Shown here piece after piece: positions 35,123-44,997 of a stretch of DNA of 64,000 nt. How positions within the stretch are numbered: the stretch's first letter is position 1; each line of letters opens with the position of its first letter. A program made the translations under genes and the position numbers. The notes beneath the pieces were generated by a model that was given only the letters and a program-made list of their open reading frames with translations, did no database searches and was not told where the DNA came from. Origin of the DNA: Prochlorococcus sp. HOT208_60m_808G21 (GTDB taxonomy: Bacteria > Cyanobacteriota > Cyanobacteriia > PCC-6307 > Cyanobiaceae); contig MWOY01000017.1 of assembly GCA_002026015.1 (NCBI GenBank), positions 1 through 64,000 on the forward strand, in the 5' to 3' direction.

Positions 35123-36367
35123 TCAATTCATTTTGCTGAAAGCAAGGCAAACATTGTGACCACCAAAGCCGAAAGAATTAGAAAGAGCAACTCCTAATTG
35201 AGCTTCTCTTGCATTATTTGGTACATAATCAAGATCACATTCAGGATCGCGATTTACGTAGTTAATTGTAGGAGGGATAAAATTATGTGTCAAAGAAAGT
35301 ATACAAGCTACAGCTTCTATACCTCCTGAGCCTCCTAGGAGATGACCTGTCATCGACTTAGTAGAGCTTACAGGAATAAGGTAAGATCTGTCTCTAAAAA
35401 TAGATTTAATTGCAGAAGTTTCATTTTTATCATTTGCTGATGTACTTGTTCCATGAGCATTTATGTAATCAACTTTTTCAAGGCTAAGACAAGCGTCTTC
35501 AATTGCTAATTTGATAGCTTCTGCGCCTCCAATCCCTCCTGGAGATGGAGCAGTTATATGATGAGCATCACATGTTGTTCCATAACCAACTATTTCTGCA
35601 TAAATTCTCGCATTCCTTTTTTGTGCATTTTCTAAAGTTTCTAAAACAAGAATTCCAGATCCTTCTCCAATAACAAATCCATCTCTTTCTGCATCAAAAG
35701 GTCTGCTAGCAGTTTGAGGGCTTTCATTTCTGGAAGAAAGAGCTTTGGCACTGGCAAAACCAGCTACTCCAAGAGGTGTAATACTTGCTTCTGCACCCCC
35801 ACAGATCATTGCATCTGCTTTTCCAAGTTGGAGTAATCTAAAAGAATCACCAATTGCATTTGAACCAGCAGCGCAAGCGGTGGAAACAGAGGAACTTGGT
35901 CCTTTTGCACCTAGAGCAATTGCAGCCAATCCAGTTGCCATGTTTGGAATCATCATTGGGACTGTAAATGGACTTACTCTTTTAGGCCCTTTATGACTCA
36001 ATATTTGAGCTTGACTTTCCATAGTTAGTAAGCCTCCAACACCAGAACCAATTATCACTCCAATTCTTGATGCATTAGCTTCAGTGATTTCAAGTCCAGA
36101 ATCATTAAAAGCTTGCTTTGCAGCAATAACTCCAAACTGGGAAAAACGATCCCATCTTTTGGATTCTTTAGCTTCAATAAAATGTTCAGATTGAAGATTC
36201 TTTACTTCTGCAGCAAATTTGCAGGGATGCTGTTCAGGATCAAAGAGAGTAATATCTGAAACCCCATTAGTAACTGTTTGAAGACCGACTAAATATTCAT
36301 CAATGTTATTACCAATTGGAGTTACTGCTCCGATACCTGTAATAACTACTCGATGGAAATTTGGCAT
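35123..36367 (-). CDS. fabF: 3-oxoacyl-ACP synthase II
   Basis: Extends fatty acyl chains by condensation with malonyl-ACP. The thiolase-fold active site is complete: Cys165 in STACAAGSN, a His in NAHGTSTSANDKNE and a His in SMTGHLLGGSGG. The 414-residue length is normal. It follows acpP by only 7 bases, so enzyme and carrier protein are almost surely cotranscribed. Confidence 0.97.
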   Translation of the reverse strand: MPNFHRVVITGIGAVTPIGNNIDEYLVGLQTVTNGVSDITLFDPEQHPCKFAAEVKNLQSEHFIEAKESKRWDRFSQFGVIAAKQAFNDSGLEITEANASRIGVIIGSGVGGLLTMESQAQILSHKGPKRVSPFTVPMMIPNMATGLAAIALGAKGPSSSVSTACAAGSNAIGDSFRLLQLGKADAMICGGAEASITPLGVAGFASAKALSSRNESPQTASRPFDAERDGFVIGEGSGILVLETLENAQKRNARIYAEIVGYGTTCDAHHITAPSPGGIGGAEAIKLAIEDACLSLEKVDYINAHGTSTSANDKNETSAIKSIFRDRSYLIPVSSTKSMTGHLLGGSGGIEAVACILSLTHNFIPPTINYVNRDPECDLDYVPNNAREAQLGVALSNSFGFGGHNVCLAFSKMN

Positions 36368-36374
36368 CCTAATA

Positions 36375-36614
36375 CTAACCTTTTTTTTCTTCGATGAATT
36401 TTACTGCATCGCCAACAGTTGCTATACCTTCAGCTGCTTCATCAGGAATTTCGATATCAAATGCTTCTTCTAGCGCCATTACTAATTCAACAGTATCAAG
36501 AGAATCTGCACCTAAATCATTTTGAAAATTTGAATCTGATTTGACTTCTCCTGCTTCAACGCTTAATTGTTCTGAAACAATAGAACAGACTTTTTCGAGG
36601 ATTTCTTGTGACAT
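36375..36614 (-). CDS. acpP: Acyl carrier protein
   Basis: A 79-residue acidic four-helix protein that carries growing acyl chains on a phosphopantetheine arm. The attachment serine is Ser38 in [12 protein letters not shown]. Length and charge are typical. It is divergent from psaC, with 134 bases between the two start codons, so the acpP-fabF and psaC promoters both lie in that spacer. Confidence 0.98.
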   Translation of the reverse strand: MSQEILEKVCSIVSEQLSVEAGEVKSDSNFQNDLGADSLDTVELVMALEEAFDIEIPDEAAEGIATVGDAVKFIEEKKG

Positions 36615-36706
36615 AGTTTATGGAAAATTACTAATTATCTATATGATTTTATGCCCTAGAGTTAACAAGAGTGAAGCATATCTTAATTTTTTTAATTTCT
36701 TTGTAA

Positions 36707-36994
<288 letters not shown>

Positions 36995-37074
36995 TTTTTA
37001 TAGTGCAGTTTTAAGAGAGTCCATGTTTTAGTAAATACGCATTTTATTTCAATATAATTGAAAAAAAAATTCGT

Positions 37075-38970
37075 ATGTGTGGAATAGTTGCTGTAACTGG
37101 ATATAAAAAGGCTTTACCATTATTAATTAATGGTTTAGAAAAACTTGAATACAGAGGTTATGATTCTGCAGGTATTGCAATAATAAATTCCGAAACAAAT
37201 TGTATTTCTTGTAATAAAGCAAAAGGAAAACTCAAGAATTTAATAGGTAATCTTAACGAACTTAATATTCCTGGAACTGTGGGTATAGGACATACCAGAT
37301 GGGCAACTCATGGAAAGCCTGAGGTTAAAAATGCACATCCTCATACCGATAGTTCAGGAAATATAGCAGTTGTTCAAAATGGCATTATTGAAAATTTCCA
37401 AGATTTAAAAAATAAATTAGAGAAAGAGGGTATTATTTTTAATTCTGATACAGATACCGAGGTAATTCCTCATCTAGTTCAAAGAGAGTTAAATACATTA
37501 AGTAAACTTAATCTTGAGAATAATGGGTCAACATTATTAGTAGCTGTGAGAAATGTATTATCGGATTTAGAAGGTTCTTATGCTTTAGCAGTTTTATGGT
37601 CTGGTGCTCCAACCTCTTTGGTAGTTGCAAGAAAACAAGCGCCCTTGATTATTGGTTTGGGTGAAGGAGAATTTATTTGCGCTAGTGATACTCCAGCCAT
37701 TGCAAACTTTACGAATATTATTTTGCCTATGGAGGATGAAGAAATAGCTTTGTTGACTCCGCTTGGAATTGAAATATATGACTCAAGCAACGAGAGACAA
37801 TATAGAAATCCGGTTTCTTTAAAAGTTTCAGAGCAAATAATGGATAAGATGAATTTCAAACACTATATGCTGAAAGAGATATATGATCAGCCACAGACTG
37901 CAAAAAACTGGTTGCAAAATTATTTAATTAAGAACTCAGATAATGGTCAATATCAAATTAACTATCCATTTGATACACAATATTTTGAATCAATAGAAAG
38001 AATTGAAATTATTGCTTGTGGTACAAGTAAACATGCTGCAATGGTGGGCAGCTTTTTATTAGAACAATTTTCTGGTATCCCTACAAATGTCTTTTATGCA
38101 AGCGAATTTCGATATTCACCACCTCCACTATTGCCAAATACATTAACTATTGGAGTCACTCAATCCGGAGAAACTGCTGATACAATCGCGGCTATCGATA
38201 TGGAAATTAAAAGACGTTCTTCAATTGAAAATGAAAAATTTAAACCTAATCTTATTGCAATAACAAATAGAAAAGAGAGTTCCATAGGAAGGCAGGTCTC
38301 AAATATAATTGATATATGTGCGGGAATAGAAGTTGGAGTTGCAGCAACAAAAACTTTTTTTGCTCAATTACTTTCTTTTTACGGATTAGCCATAAAATTT
38401 GCTCAAATTAAAGGTAATCAAAGTCCTGATGAAATAAGTAAATTAATCAAAGAACTTATAAAACTACCGCCATTACTGGAAGATCTTTTAGAGAAACATA
38501 ATAAATCTTCAGAAAAGCTAGCACATGACTTTTTTAATATTAAAGATGTTATTTTTTTAGGAAGAGGAATAAATTATCCTATTGCCCTTGAAGGTGCTTT
38601 AAAACTTAAAGAAATTAGTTATATTCATGCAGCGGGATATCCCGCTGGTGAAATGAAACATGGTCCAATAGCTTTATTAGATAAAAAAGTACCTGTAATT
38701 TCTATTGCCTCACCTGGAGAGGTTTTTGATAAAGTTATCAGTAATGCTCAAGAAGCAAAAGCTAGAGATTCATATTTGATTGGGATTGCTCCTGAATGTA
38801 ATGGAACTGAAATCTTTGATTATTTGATGAAAGTTCCTTCCTCTAATGAATGGATTTCACCTTTACTTAATATATTGCCTTTACAGTTATTGAGTTACCA
38901 TATTGCAGCTCATAGAGGACTTGATGTGGATCAACCAAGAAATTTAGCTAAAAGTGTAACTGTTGAATAA
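37075..38970 (+). CDS. glmS: Glutamine-fructose-6-phosphate aminotransferase
   Basis: Makes glucosamine-6-phosphate, the first step towards peptidoglycan and lipopolysaccharide amino sugars. The N-terminal nucleophile is Cys2 (MCGIVAVTGY), followed by GYDSAGIA and GHTRWATHG. Two SIS domains follow (about 300-610), with ACGTSKHAA, TQSGETADT and the end PRNLAKSVTVE. No glmS ribozyme-like leader is apparent in the 80 bases upstream. The 631-residue length is slightly above average. Confidence 0.97.
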   Translation: MCGIVAVTGYKKALPLLINGLEKLEYRGYDSAGIAIINSETNCISCNKAKGKLKNLIGNLNELNIPGTVGIGHTRWATHGKPEVKNAHPHTDSSGNIAVVQNGIIENFQDLKNKLEKEGIIFNSDTDTEVIPHLVQRELNTLSKLNLENNGSTLLVAVRNVLSDLEGSYALAVLWSGAPTSLVVARKQAPLIIGLGEGEFICASDTPAIANFTNIILPMEDEEIALLTPLGIEIYDSSNERQYRNPVSLKVSEQIMDKMNFKHYMLKEIYDQPQTAKNWLQNYLIKNSDNGQYQINYPFDTQYFESIERIEIIACGTSKHAAMVGSFLLEQFSGIPTNVFYASEFRYSPPPLLPNTLTIGVTQSGETADTIAAIDMEIKRRSSIENEKFKPNLIAITNRKESSIGRQVSNIIDICAGIEVGVAATKTFFAQLLSFYGLAIKFAQIKGNQSPDEISKLIKELIKLPPLLEDLLEKHNKSSEKLAHDFFNIKDVIFLGRGINYPIALEGALKLKEISYIHAAGYPAGEMKHGPIALLDKKVPVISIASPGEVFDKVISNAQEAKARDSYLIGIAPECNGTEIFDYLMKVPSSNEWISPLLNILPLQLLSYHIAAHRGLDVDQPRNLAKSVTVE

Positions 38971-38996
38971 TGAGTTACTTGCAAATTTTTTTTAAT

Positions 38997-39536
38997 TTAC
39001 AGCTCTAAAAGTCCATTTGGAGGATTGATAATTAGAAAATTATTTTTTATATCTATTAATGGCACTATTTCTTTAACAAATGGTATTAGAACTTTTTTTT
39101 GATTTTTAAATAGTTCAATAACAAGTAAATTATTTTTCTCATTTTCTAAATTGATAACTTTCCCAATTTTTTTTAATTCATCATTTTCTAAAGTCTTGAC
39201 CTCTAGATTAACAAGTTCTAACAAGTGGAATTCTTCCTTTTTTAATTTGGGTAGTTTATCTGCTTTTACAAGAATTTTAAATTTTTTCAGTTGCTCTGCA
39301 TGATTTCTTGTATTTATTCCTTGGAATTTAACTATAAAGGTTACTTTACCAGGCTGCTTGAAACCAGATATAAGTTCTATTTTGGAAGGAGGTTCATTTT
39401 CTTTTTGTAACCATCTAATTCCCGGTTTCAAAAATCTTTCTTCAAAATCACTTAGAGATTTAACCTTTACCTGTCCATTAATTCCATGACATGATGTTAT
39501 CAATCCAACAGTCAACCATTCATTTTTATTTATCAT
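38997..39536 (-). CDS. rimM: 16S rRNA processing protein RimM
   Basis: A 30S assembly factor that binds S19. The N-terminal domain has [26 protein letters not shown] and the C-terminal PRC-barrel ends [25 protein letters not shown] in outline. The 179-residue length is normal. Its start is 24 bases from the divergent ndhS start. Confidence 0.94.
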   Translation of the reverse strand: MINKNEWLTVGLITSCHGINGQVKVKSLSDFEERFLKPGIRWLQKENEPPSKIELISGFKQPGKVTFIVKFQGINTRNHAEQLKKFKILVKADKLPKLKKEEFHLLELVNLEVKTLENDELKKIGKVINLENEKNNLLVIELFKNQKKVLIPFVKEIVPLIDIKNNFLIINPPNGLLEL

Positions 39537-39560
39537 ATATTGTATTAGAAAGAGTGTTTT

Positions 39561-39746
39561 ATGGAATTATCTACTAAACCCATACTTCCTGGATCTTTTG
39601 TTGTTGTAAAAGACACCAATTCTATCTATAGAGGATATAAAGGTTTTGTACAGCGAGTTACAAAAAAAAGAGCAGCGGTTCTGTTTGAAGGAGGTAATTG
39701 GGATAAACTCATAACTTTTCAGATAACCAATTTAGAAATAGTCTAA
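39561..39746 (+). CDS. ndhS: NAD(P)H dehydrogenase-like complex subunit NdhS
   Basis: A 61-residue SH3-like barrel. The core [11 protein letters not shown] followed by [25 protein letters not shown] matches the cyanobacterial NdhS pattern (VQR...AAVLFE-GNWDKLVTF). Known: NdhS sits on the peripheral arm of cyanobacterial NDH-1 and helps bind ferredoxin for cyclic electron flow. It is divergent from rimM and its stop lies 3 bases from the convergent rnc. The call is from sequence recognition of the family core. Confidence 0.85.
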   Translation: MELSTKPILPGSFVVVKDTNSIYRGYKGFVQRVTKKRAAVLFEGGNWDKLITFQITNLEIV

Positions 39747-39749
39747 AAA

Positions 39750-40499
39750 TTAGATTTTACCTATAGTAATAAATTTTTCTATCAAAACTCTAGCTGCATT
39801 TGTTTCTGCTTGTTTATGGGACTTGCCGAATGCAGATGATTCTTTTAATCCTTCGATAAATATATCGCAAGAAAATCTTTTAGGGTCCCCATTTTTCTTT
39901 GAGACATCAATTATTTTATAGATTGGCAAATCAAAACCTTTACTTTGACACCACTCTTGCAATACTGTTTTAGATTTGAATTTATATGGAGCTTTTAAAA
40001 ATATTTCTGAATCTTCCTCCCAAATATCATCTAACCAAATATTTACTTCCTGAATGGAATTAAAGCACTTATAAATAGCACCTATTAAAGCTTCTGTAGC
40101 TTCACCAATAATAGTATTTTTTGAATTTTCATCACCAAGAGCTTTAGGTCCTTTAATTATTAATTTTTCAATATCAATTTTTTTTCCTAATTTGGTTAAC
40201 CATTCATCACTTACAATTTGTGCTCTTAGCTCTGATCTTTCTCCTACACTCATTTGAGGATATTTTTTTTCAATAAACTTAGAAGCCGCTAATCTGAGGA
40301 CTGCATCTCCGAAAAATTCTAGTTTTTCGTAATTTAATATTTTGTCCTCCGAAGAGTGGATAAATGCTTGATTAAAATCTTGAATAATTGAAATATTTTG
40401 AGTTCTAATTATTACAGAAAATCTTTTTGATTTAATATTTAAAGACTTTAAAAAAGTAGTTATTTGATTAATCCTCGTTGCATTAATTATATTTGTCAT
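39750..40499 (-). CDS. rnc: Ribonuclease III
   Basis: Cuts double-stranded RNA in rRNA precursors and other transcripts. The signature EKLEFFGDAVLRLAAS and a second acidic cluster near GEATEALIGAIY form the catalytic valley. The double-stranded RNA-binding domain (about 175-245) ends with GKSHKQAETNAARVLIEKF. The 249-residue length is normal. It lies directly downstream of the RNase P RNA gene on the same strand, with only 24 bases between the RNA end and the rnc start, so the two RNA-processing genes may be linked. Confidence 0.95.
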   Translation of the reverse strand: MTNIINATRINQITTFLKSLNIKSKRFSVIIRTQNISIIQDFNQAFIHSSEDKILNYEKLEFFGDAVLRLAASKFIEKKYPQMSVGERSELRAQIVSDEWLTKLGKKIDIEKLIIKGPKALGDENSKNTIIGEATEALIGAIYKCFNSIQEVNIWLDDIWEEDSEIFLKAPYKFKSKTVLQEWCQSKGFDLPIYKIIDVSKKNGDPKRFSCDIFIEGLKESSAFGKSHKQAETNAARVLIEKFITIGKI

Positions 40500-40522
40500 C
40501 TGATTTGAATAATCACAACAAT

Positions 40523-40905
40523 TAGAAAGCAGGTCATAAGCCGGGTTCTGTTCATCTTAATTAATAAGATGGGCAATCATCTATCTAGGACTGGAATTAC
40601 TTCACAGTCTCAAGCGGCGCTTAAAAGTAGATTGTTTAATGGTCATAAATCTACTAAGCCTTGCACCCAGCCGGGGTTTACCTAGCCAACACTTCTCAAT
40701 GTTGCTGGTGCGCTCTTACCACACCCTTGCACCCTTGCCATACATAAAGTATTAGGCGGTATGTTTCTGTGGCACTATCCTCACGGTTGCCCGCACTGGG
40801 AATTACCCAGCAAGCCTGACCATGTGGGAGCCCGGACTTTCCTCAAGAAAGTTTTATTTTGGAAACAAAATAAAACTTTCTTGCGATTGCCTCTCCTGCT
40901 TTCAT
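40523..40905 (-). ncRNA. rnpB: RNase P RNA, bacterial type A
   Basis: The catalytic RNA that removes tRNA 5' leaders. On the minus strand the 5' end GAAAGCAGGAGAGGCAA pairs with the 3' end CCTGCTTTC to form P1. The hallmark GAGGAAAGTCCGGGCT (near 40835-40850) and the ACAGAA...CCGCC core (near 40755-40770) are both present, as is AACCCGGCTTATGACC near the 3' end. P3 is an unusually long perfect AT-rich hairpin (40844-40883). The ends are set by P1 pairing and are accurate to a few bases. Confidence 0.96.
40844..40883 (-). other. Perfect 18-bp hairpin (P3 arm) within RNase P RNA
   Basis: Bases 40844-40861 pair perfectly with 40866-40883 around a 4-base loop. The stem is nearly all A-T. Its place between the 5' P1/P2 region and the GAGGAAAGTC core marks it as the P3 arm. 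Confidence 0.85.
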
Positions 40906-40941
40906 TTAGCATAATGCTTAATACTCCAAAAATCATCTATT

Positions 40942-41015
<74 letters not shown>

Positions 41016-41093
41016 TACAAATAAAAAACTATATGTAGTATGTGTGCAAATTTGCTACTCTCTAGCTAGCGTATAGTTAGTAGTAAATCTTTT

Positions 41094-41774
41094 ATGGCTA
41101 AGTTGCATGATATGCGTTTAAAGCTCTTAATTCAACAAGAGCATGAACGCATTTCTAAATCCCAACCTAATGATTTAGATCTTTCAATAGTTCAAGCACG
41201 ATGCCTGTGCTGGCTTGCTCTTTTGGCGGAAGCTCACGAAGATCAAGCAAATGATGCTGAAAAAAGAGGTGATGCCGAGCAAGCAATGGGATGGTTTGCT
41301 GATTCTATGAGATTAAGAGATGTTATTAATCTTGTAACAACCATTGAAATTCCCTATGCTACTGAAACTGATACATCTTTTATTGATGATGATGTTTACA
41401 GTTCAGATGAAAATAATGAAGTAGAGTCGGATACAGAAACAACACTTTGTCCAAACAATAATTTCACAAACTTAAACCTTCCTACTTTTTCAAAAGAGAC
41501 TTCTGAAAGAGATACAGTAAGTGAAGTTGATATTGATAGATTTAAGAATATTGCTCAATCACTTGAGAAAAATTGTGAGAAAATTAGTAATTTAATCAAG
41601 ATTCATGACCAGAAGTTAGAAGAGCAAGCTGTTGTGGATAAAAAATTATTTGAAAAAATTAACCTTATTAAAAATCAAAATAAAAATAAAAATGATAGTG
41701 AAGGTGAAACTAAAGAAGATGCTCTCTTATGGGCAAGAAAAAAATTTGATATGTTAAAAAATAAGGCTAGTTAA
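41094..41774 (+). CDS. Uncharacterised protein with acidic middle and coiled-coil C-terminus
   Basis: A 226-residue protein I do not recognise. Residues about 1-90 are helical and better conserved in style (LDLSIVQARCLCWLALLAEAHEDQA, then GDAEQAMGWFADSMRLRDVI), and resemble a small helical-hairpin or TPR-like unit. Residues 95-150 are acidic and Ser/Thr-rich, likely disordered. Residues 150-200 form a Lys/Glu-rich coiled coil, and the last segment is ALLWARKKFDMLKN. No catalytic motif, signal peptide or membrane helix is seen. It is followed 78 bases later by another unknown on the same strand. Confidence 0.75.
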   Translation: MAKLHDMRLKLLIQQEHERISKSQPNDLDLSIVQARCLCWLALLAEAHEDQANDAEKRGDAEQAMGWFADSMRLRDVINLVTTIEIPYATETDTSFIDDDVYSSDENNEVESDTETTLCPNNNFTNLNLPTFSKETSERDTVSEVDIDRFKNIAQSLEKNCEKISNLIKIHDQKLEEQAVVDKKLFEKINLIKNQNKNKNDSEGETKEDALLWARKKFDMLKNKAS

Positions 41775-41852
41775 AAATTCTTCTTCTTTCTTCTCAATAT
41801 TCAACTTTTATACCTTTTAGTGCAATGATAGTAAAAGATATTTTTTATTGTT

Positions 41853-42308
41853 TTGACTGATCAACCATGTCAATGCTCTGATTGTCAGAGATTTTATAAA
41901 GAGCATGATCGACTGATTAGAGAATTTCCTACTTTTAAGCAGCAACAAGAATTGAATTGGGCATCTATTCAATCTTTCAGAACTCTTTGTACTAAGGTTA
42001 CTGATGAGTTGCAGAGAGAATTATCTGAAAGAGAATCAAATGAAGATAACACTCTAAAAGAACAAAATATTTCTGATACAGAAATTACTGAAGCTTTAGA
42101 TGAACTTGAAAGTGTTAATGCCTATTTATATTCAATTGAAGCATTAATGGAAAGAATATTTGATACAAAAATTTCAAACAATATTGAATCAAAATTTAAA
42201 GAAGTTGCAAAAGAATTAGCCCCAGACCCGTTAAATATGGATAGATTAATTTTGAATAGATTATTTCATCAAACCCCAGATTCACCAGATAAGAAAAATA
42301 TTAATTAG
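41853..42308 (+). CDS. Uncharacterised protein with N-terminal Cys cluster
   Basis: A 151-residue acidic helical protein beginning MTDQPCQCSDCQRFYKEHD. The close cysteines C6, C8 and C11 could bind metal, though a fourth ligand would have to be a His or Cys further on (His18, Cys49 are candidates). The rest is predicted helical with a Glu-rich centre and the C-terminal ELAPDPLNMDRLILNRLFHQ. The start is TTG at 41853; no ATG lies before residue 100. It overlaps the convergent glgP by 8 bases. Function is unknown. Confidence 0.7.
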   Translation: MTDQPCQCSDCQRFYKEHDRLIREFPTFKQQQELNWASIQSFRTLCTKVTDELQRELSERESNEDNTLKEQNISDTEITEALDELESVNAYLYSIEALMERIFDTKISNNIESKFKEVAKELAPDPLNMDRLILNRLFHQTPDSPDKKNIN

Positions 42309-44847
42309 TTAATTCTTCAACGTCGCAGGTAATTTCAACAGGCATTGGAGATACTTTCCAAATAGTTTTACAGTACTCTCTAATAGATCTATCTGAAGAA
42401 AAGTATCCTGATCTAGCAGTATTTAATAATGCCATTTTATTCCAAGATTTTTTATTATTCCAGCATTCACTGACCACATCCTGTTTATTTAAATAATCTT
42501 CAAAGTCAGCCATCACAAAAAATGGGTCATGTCCTGTAAGGCTATTTAATAAAGGTTTAAATAATTCTTTATCCCCATTGCTAAAGTGGCCAATTTCAAT
42601 TAGGCGTACAACCTCTTTGAGCTCTGGACATTGATCAATAAAAGTTTTGGGAGAGTAGTTATTATTTTTTAAGTCCATAATTTCGCTTTCAGTTTTGCCA
42701 AAAAGAAAGAAATTCTCTTTTTTCACAAGATCTCTTAATTCAACATTAGCTCCATCTAAGGTTCCAATAGTTAAGGCTCCATTCATTGCAAATTTCATAT
42801 TTCCAGTTCCAGATGCTTCTTTTCCAGCAGTTGAAATTTGTTCTGAAAGATCCGTTGCAGGATAAACTATTTCACCAAGCTTAACGTTATAGTCTGGTAG
42901 AAAAACAACTCTTAACAGACCATCCATATCAGGATCAGAATTAACTACATCAGCAATACCATTAATGAATCGAATCATAAGCTTGGCCATAAAGTAACCT
43001 GGTGCAGCTTTACCTCCGAATATTATTGTTCTAGGGACTTCATATTTGTTTGTACCATTTTTGATTCTTAAATATTGAGCAATAATTTGTAGGGCGTTTA
43101 AATGTTGCCTTTTATATTGATGTATTCTTTTTACTTGAACATCAAATAAACTGGATGGGTCTACAAGTATTCCAGTTTTTGAATGGATAAAACTAGCTAA
43201 TTTTCTTTTACCGTTTAGTTTAGTTTCCTCAAATTTTTCTAAAAAATTGTTGTCATCTTTTTTTTCTTCTAACTTCTTAAGAAGTTCCATATTTGTTATC
43301 CAATTTGGACCAACTTCTTTTTCTAGAAGGTTAGATAATGATGGATTAGATAAGGCAACCCATCTTCTTGGAGTAACCCCATTAGTTACATTTGTAAATT
43401 TTTCAGGCCATAATGCTGCGAATTCAGGCAGAAGTTGTCTTTTTATAAGATCTGAGTGAAGAGCTGCAACACCATTTACATGATGGGCTCCAATTGTAGC
43501 TAAGTGGGCCATCCGAACTGATTTGGAGCCTTCTTCATCAATTATTGAAAGTTTTTGAAGGATCTTGTCATCTCCAGGATAACGTAGTCTTAATTGCTGT
43601 AGAAATCGCCAATTAATTTCATAAATAATTTCTAAATGACGAGGAAGAAGATCGTTAAATAAACCTAAATCCCATTTTTCTAAAGCTTCTGGTAATAATG
43701 TGTGGTTGGTATAAGCAACTGAGGAGGTTGTTATATTCCAAGCTTTATCCCAACCGATTTGATATTGGTCTATAAGAAGTCGCATTAATTCTGCAACTGC
43801 AATAGCAGGGTGGGTGTCATTTAATTGGACTGTCCAATGATTAGGAAATTCTGTTATTGGTATTGATCTTTTTTCAAGGCTTCTCAACATATCTTGAAGA
43901 GAACAACTTACAAAAAAATGTTGTTGTTTGAGTCTTAATCTTCTGCCTTCGTCAGTTCCATCATTTGGATAAAGAACTTTTGAAAGAGTTTCAGATGCAA
44001 CTTTTTCTTCTACTGCACCATAATAATCACCAATATTGAATGCATAAAAGTCAAAACTTTCAGTTGCATCAGCTCTCCATAATCTTAATCTGTCACATGT
44101 ATTTACTCTGTAACCTAAAACTGGAACATCATGAGGTACTCCAATAGCATGTTCAGAGGGAATCCATCTTGATCTGTAGTTCCCTCTATCATCTCTATAA
44201 CTTTCAGTTCTGCCTCCAAAACCGACAAAACATGATTCGTCTGGTTGTGGCAGTTCCCATGGCCACCCCCCTTTTAACCATTTGTCAGTTACTTCAACTT
44301 GCCAACCATCCCTAATTAACTGATTGAATATTCCAAATTCATATCTAATACCATAACCAACTGCTGGAACTTGTAGCGATGCTAATGATTCCATATAACA
44401 AGCTGCGAGTCTGCCAAGTCCGCCATTTCCTAATCCAGGCTCCTCTTCAACTTCAAGAATAGTTGACAATGATTCAATGCCAAATCTTTTTAAAGCATCT
44501 TCTGCTTCTTGAGTTATTCCAAGATTTAGAAGATTATTACTTAATTGAGGGCCTATTAAAAATTCTGCCGATAAGTAAGCTACAGTTTTTTGTGGTTTTT
44601 TTCTTATGACTTCTTGGCTGGCCAAGTATCTTGTCATTAGTCTATCTTTAACTGCGTAACTCAAAGCCATATATAAGTCGTGAGGACTTGCAGAGGTTGC
44701 TAACTTTCCAAGTGTATAGAAAAGATGAGCTGTCATTCCTTGAAAAACAGCATCTGAATCCATCCCAGCTTTTTCAGGATCTGAATAGCAGCCTGGTGTA
44801 GGCAAGCGCAGATCAAAGGGTTCGTTGGAATTCATTGGATTAGCCAT
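42301..44847 (-). CDS. glgP: Glycogen phosphorylase
   Basis: Releases glucose-1-phosphate from glycogen ends, mobilising night-time carbon reserves. The N-terminal part has EPGLGNGGLGRLAACYMESLA, and the pyridoxal-phosphate lysine lies in EASGTGNMKFAMNGALTIGTLDGANVE (abbreviated pattern EASGTGNMKF). The 848-residue length is standard. It is divergent from the antiporter gene with a 150-base spacer and runs into the 3' end of the Cys-cluster unknown. Confidence 0.98.
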   Translation of the reverse strand: MANPMNSNEPFDLRLPTPGCYSDPEKAGMDSDAVFQGMTAHLFYTLGKLATSASPHDLYMALSYAVKDRLMTRYLASQEVIRKKPQKTVAYLSAEFLIGPQLSNNLLNLGITQEAEDALKRFGIESLSTILEVEEEPGLGNGGLGRLAACYMESLASLQVPAVGYGIRYEFGIFNQLIRDGWQVEVTDKWLKGGWPWELPQPDESCFVGFGGRTESYRDDRGNYRSRWIPSEHAIGVPHDVPVLGYRVNTCDRLRLWRADATESFDFYAFNIGDYYGAVEEKVASETLSKVLYPNDGTDEGRRLRLKQQHFFVSCSLQDMLRSLEKRSIPITEFPNHWTVQLNDTHPAIAVAELMRLLIDQYQIGWDKAWNITTSSVAYTNHTLLPEALEKWDLGLFNDLLPRHLEIIYEINWRFLQQLRLRYPGDDKILQKLSIIDEEGSKSVRMAHLATIGAHHVNGVAALHSDLIKRQLLPEFAALWPEKFTNVTNGVTPRRWVALSNPSLSNLLEKEVGPNWITNMELLKKLEEKKDDNNFLEKFEETKLNGKRKLASFIHSKTGILVDPSSLFDVQVKRIHQYKRQHLNALQIIAQYLRIKNGTNKYEVPRTIIFGGKAAPGYFMAKLMIRFINGIADVVNSDPDMDGLLRVVFLPDYNVKLGEIVYPATDLSEQISTAGKEASGTGNMKFAMNGALTIGTLDGANVELRDLVKKENFFLFGKTESEIMDLKNNNYSPKTFIDQCPELKEVVRLIEIGHFSNGDKELFKPLLNSLTGHDPFFVMADFEDYLNKQDVVSECWNNKKSWNKMALLNTARSGYFSSDRSIREYCKTIWKVSPMPVEITCDVEELTN

Positions 44848-44956
44848 ATAACAGACAATAGCTATTTTTTAGAAAATTTCTTTGTTGTAACTTCAGATCC
44901 ACACTTGTTGAGTATTTTTGCTTTTTTCTTACATATTTCTTAAAGTGGGCCCTCGA

Positions 44957-44990
44957 TAAACTATCTTCCAATTAGATAGTTTATTTTTTA
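44957..44990 (+). repeat. Inverted repeat followed by T-run, just before antiporter start
   Basis: A perfect 10-base inverted repeat (TAAACTATCT, 44957-44966; AGATAGTTTA, 44974-44983) with a 7-base spacer is followed by a T-rich run to 44989. It ends only 7 bases before the ATG at 44998. It could be an intrinsic terminator-like attenuator, a structure limiting translation start, or an operator. No function is proven. Confidence 0.5.
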
Positions 44991-44997
44991 CACTTAA

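Noticed and set aside
37020-37074. Possible glmS ribozyme before glmS
   Set aside because: The spacer is too short and shows none of the ribozyme core.
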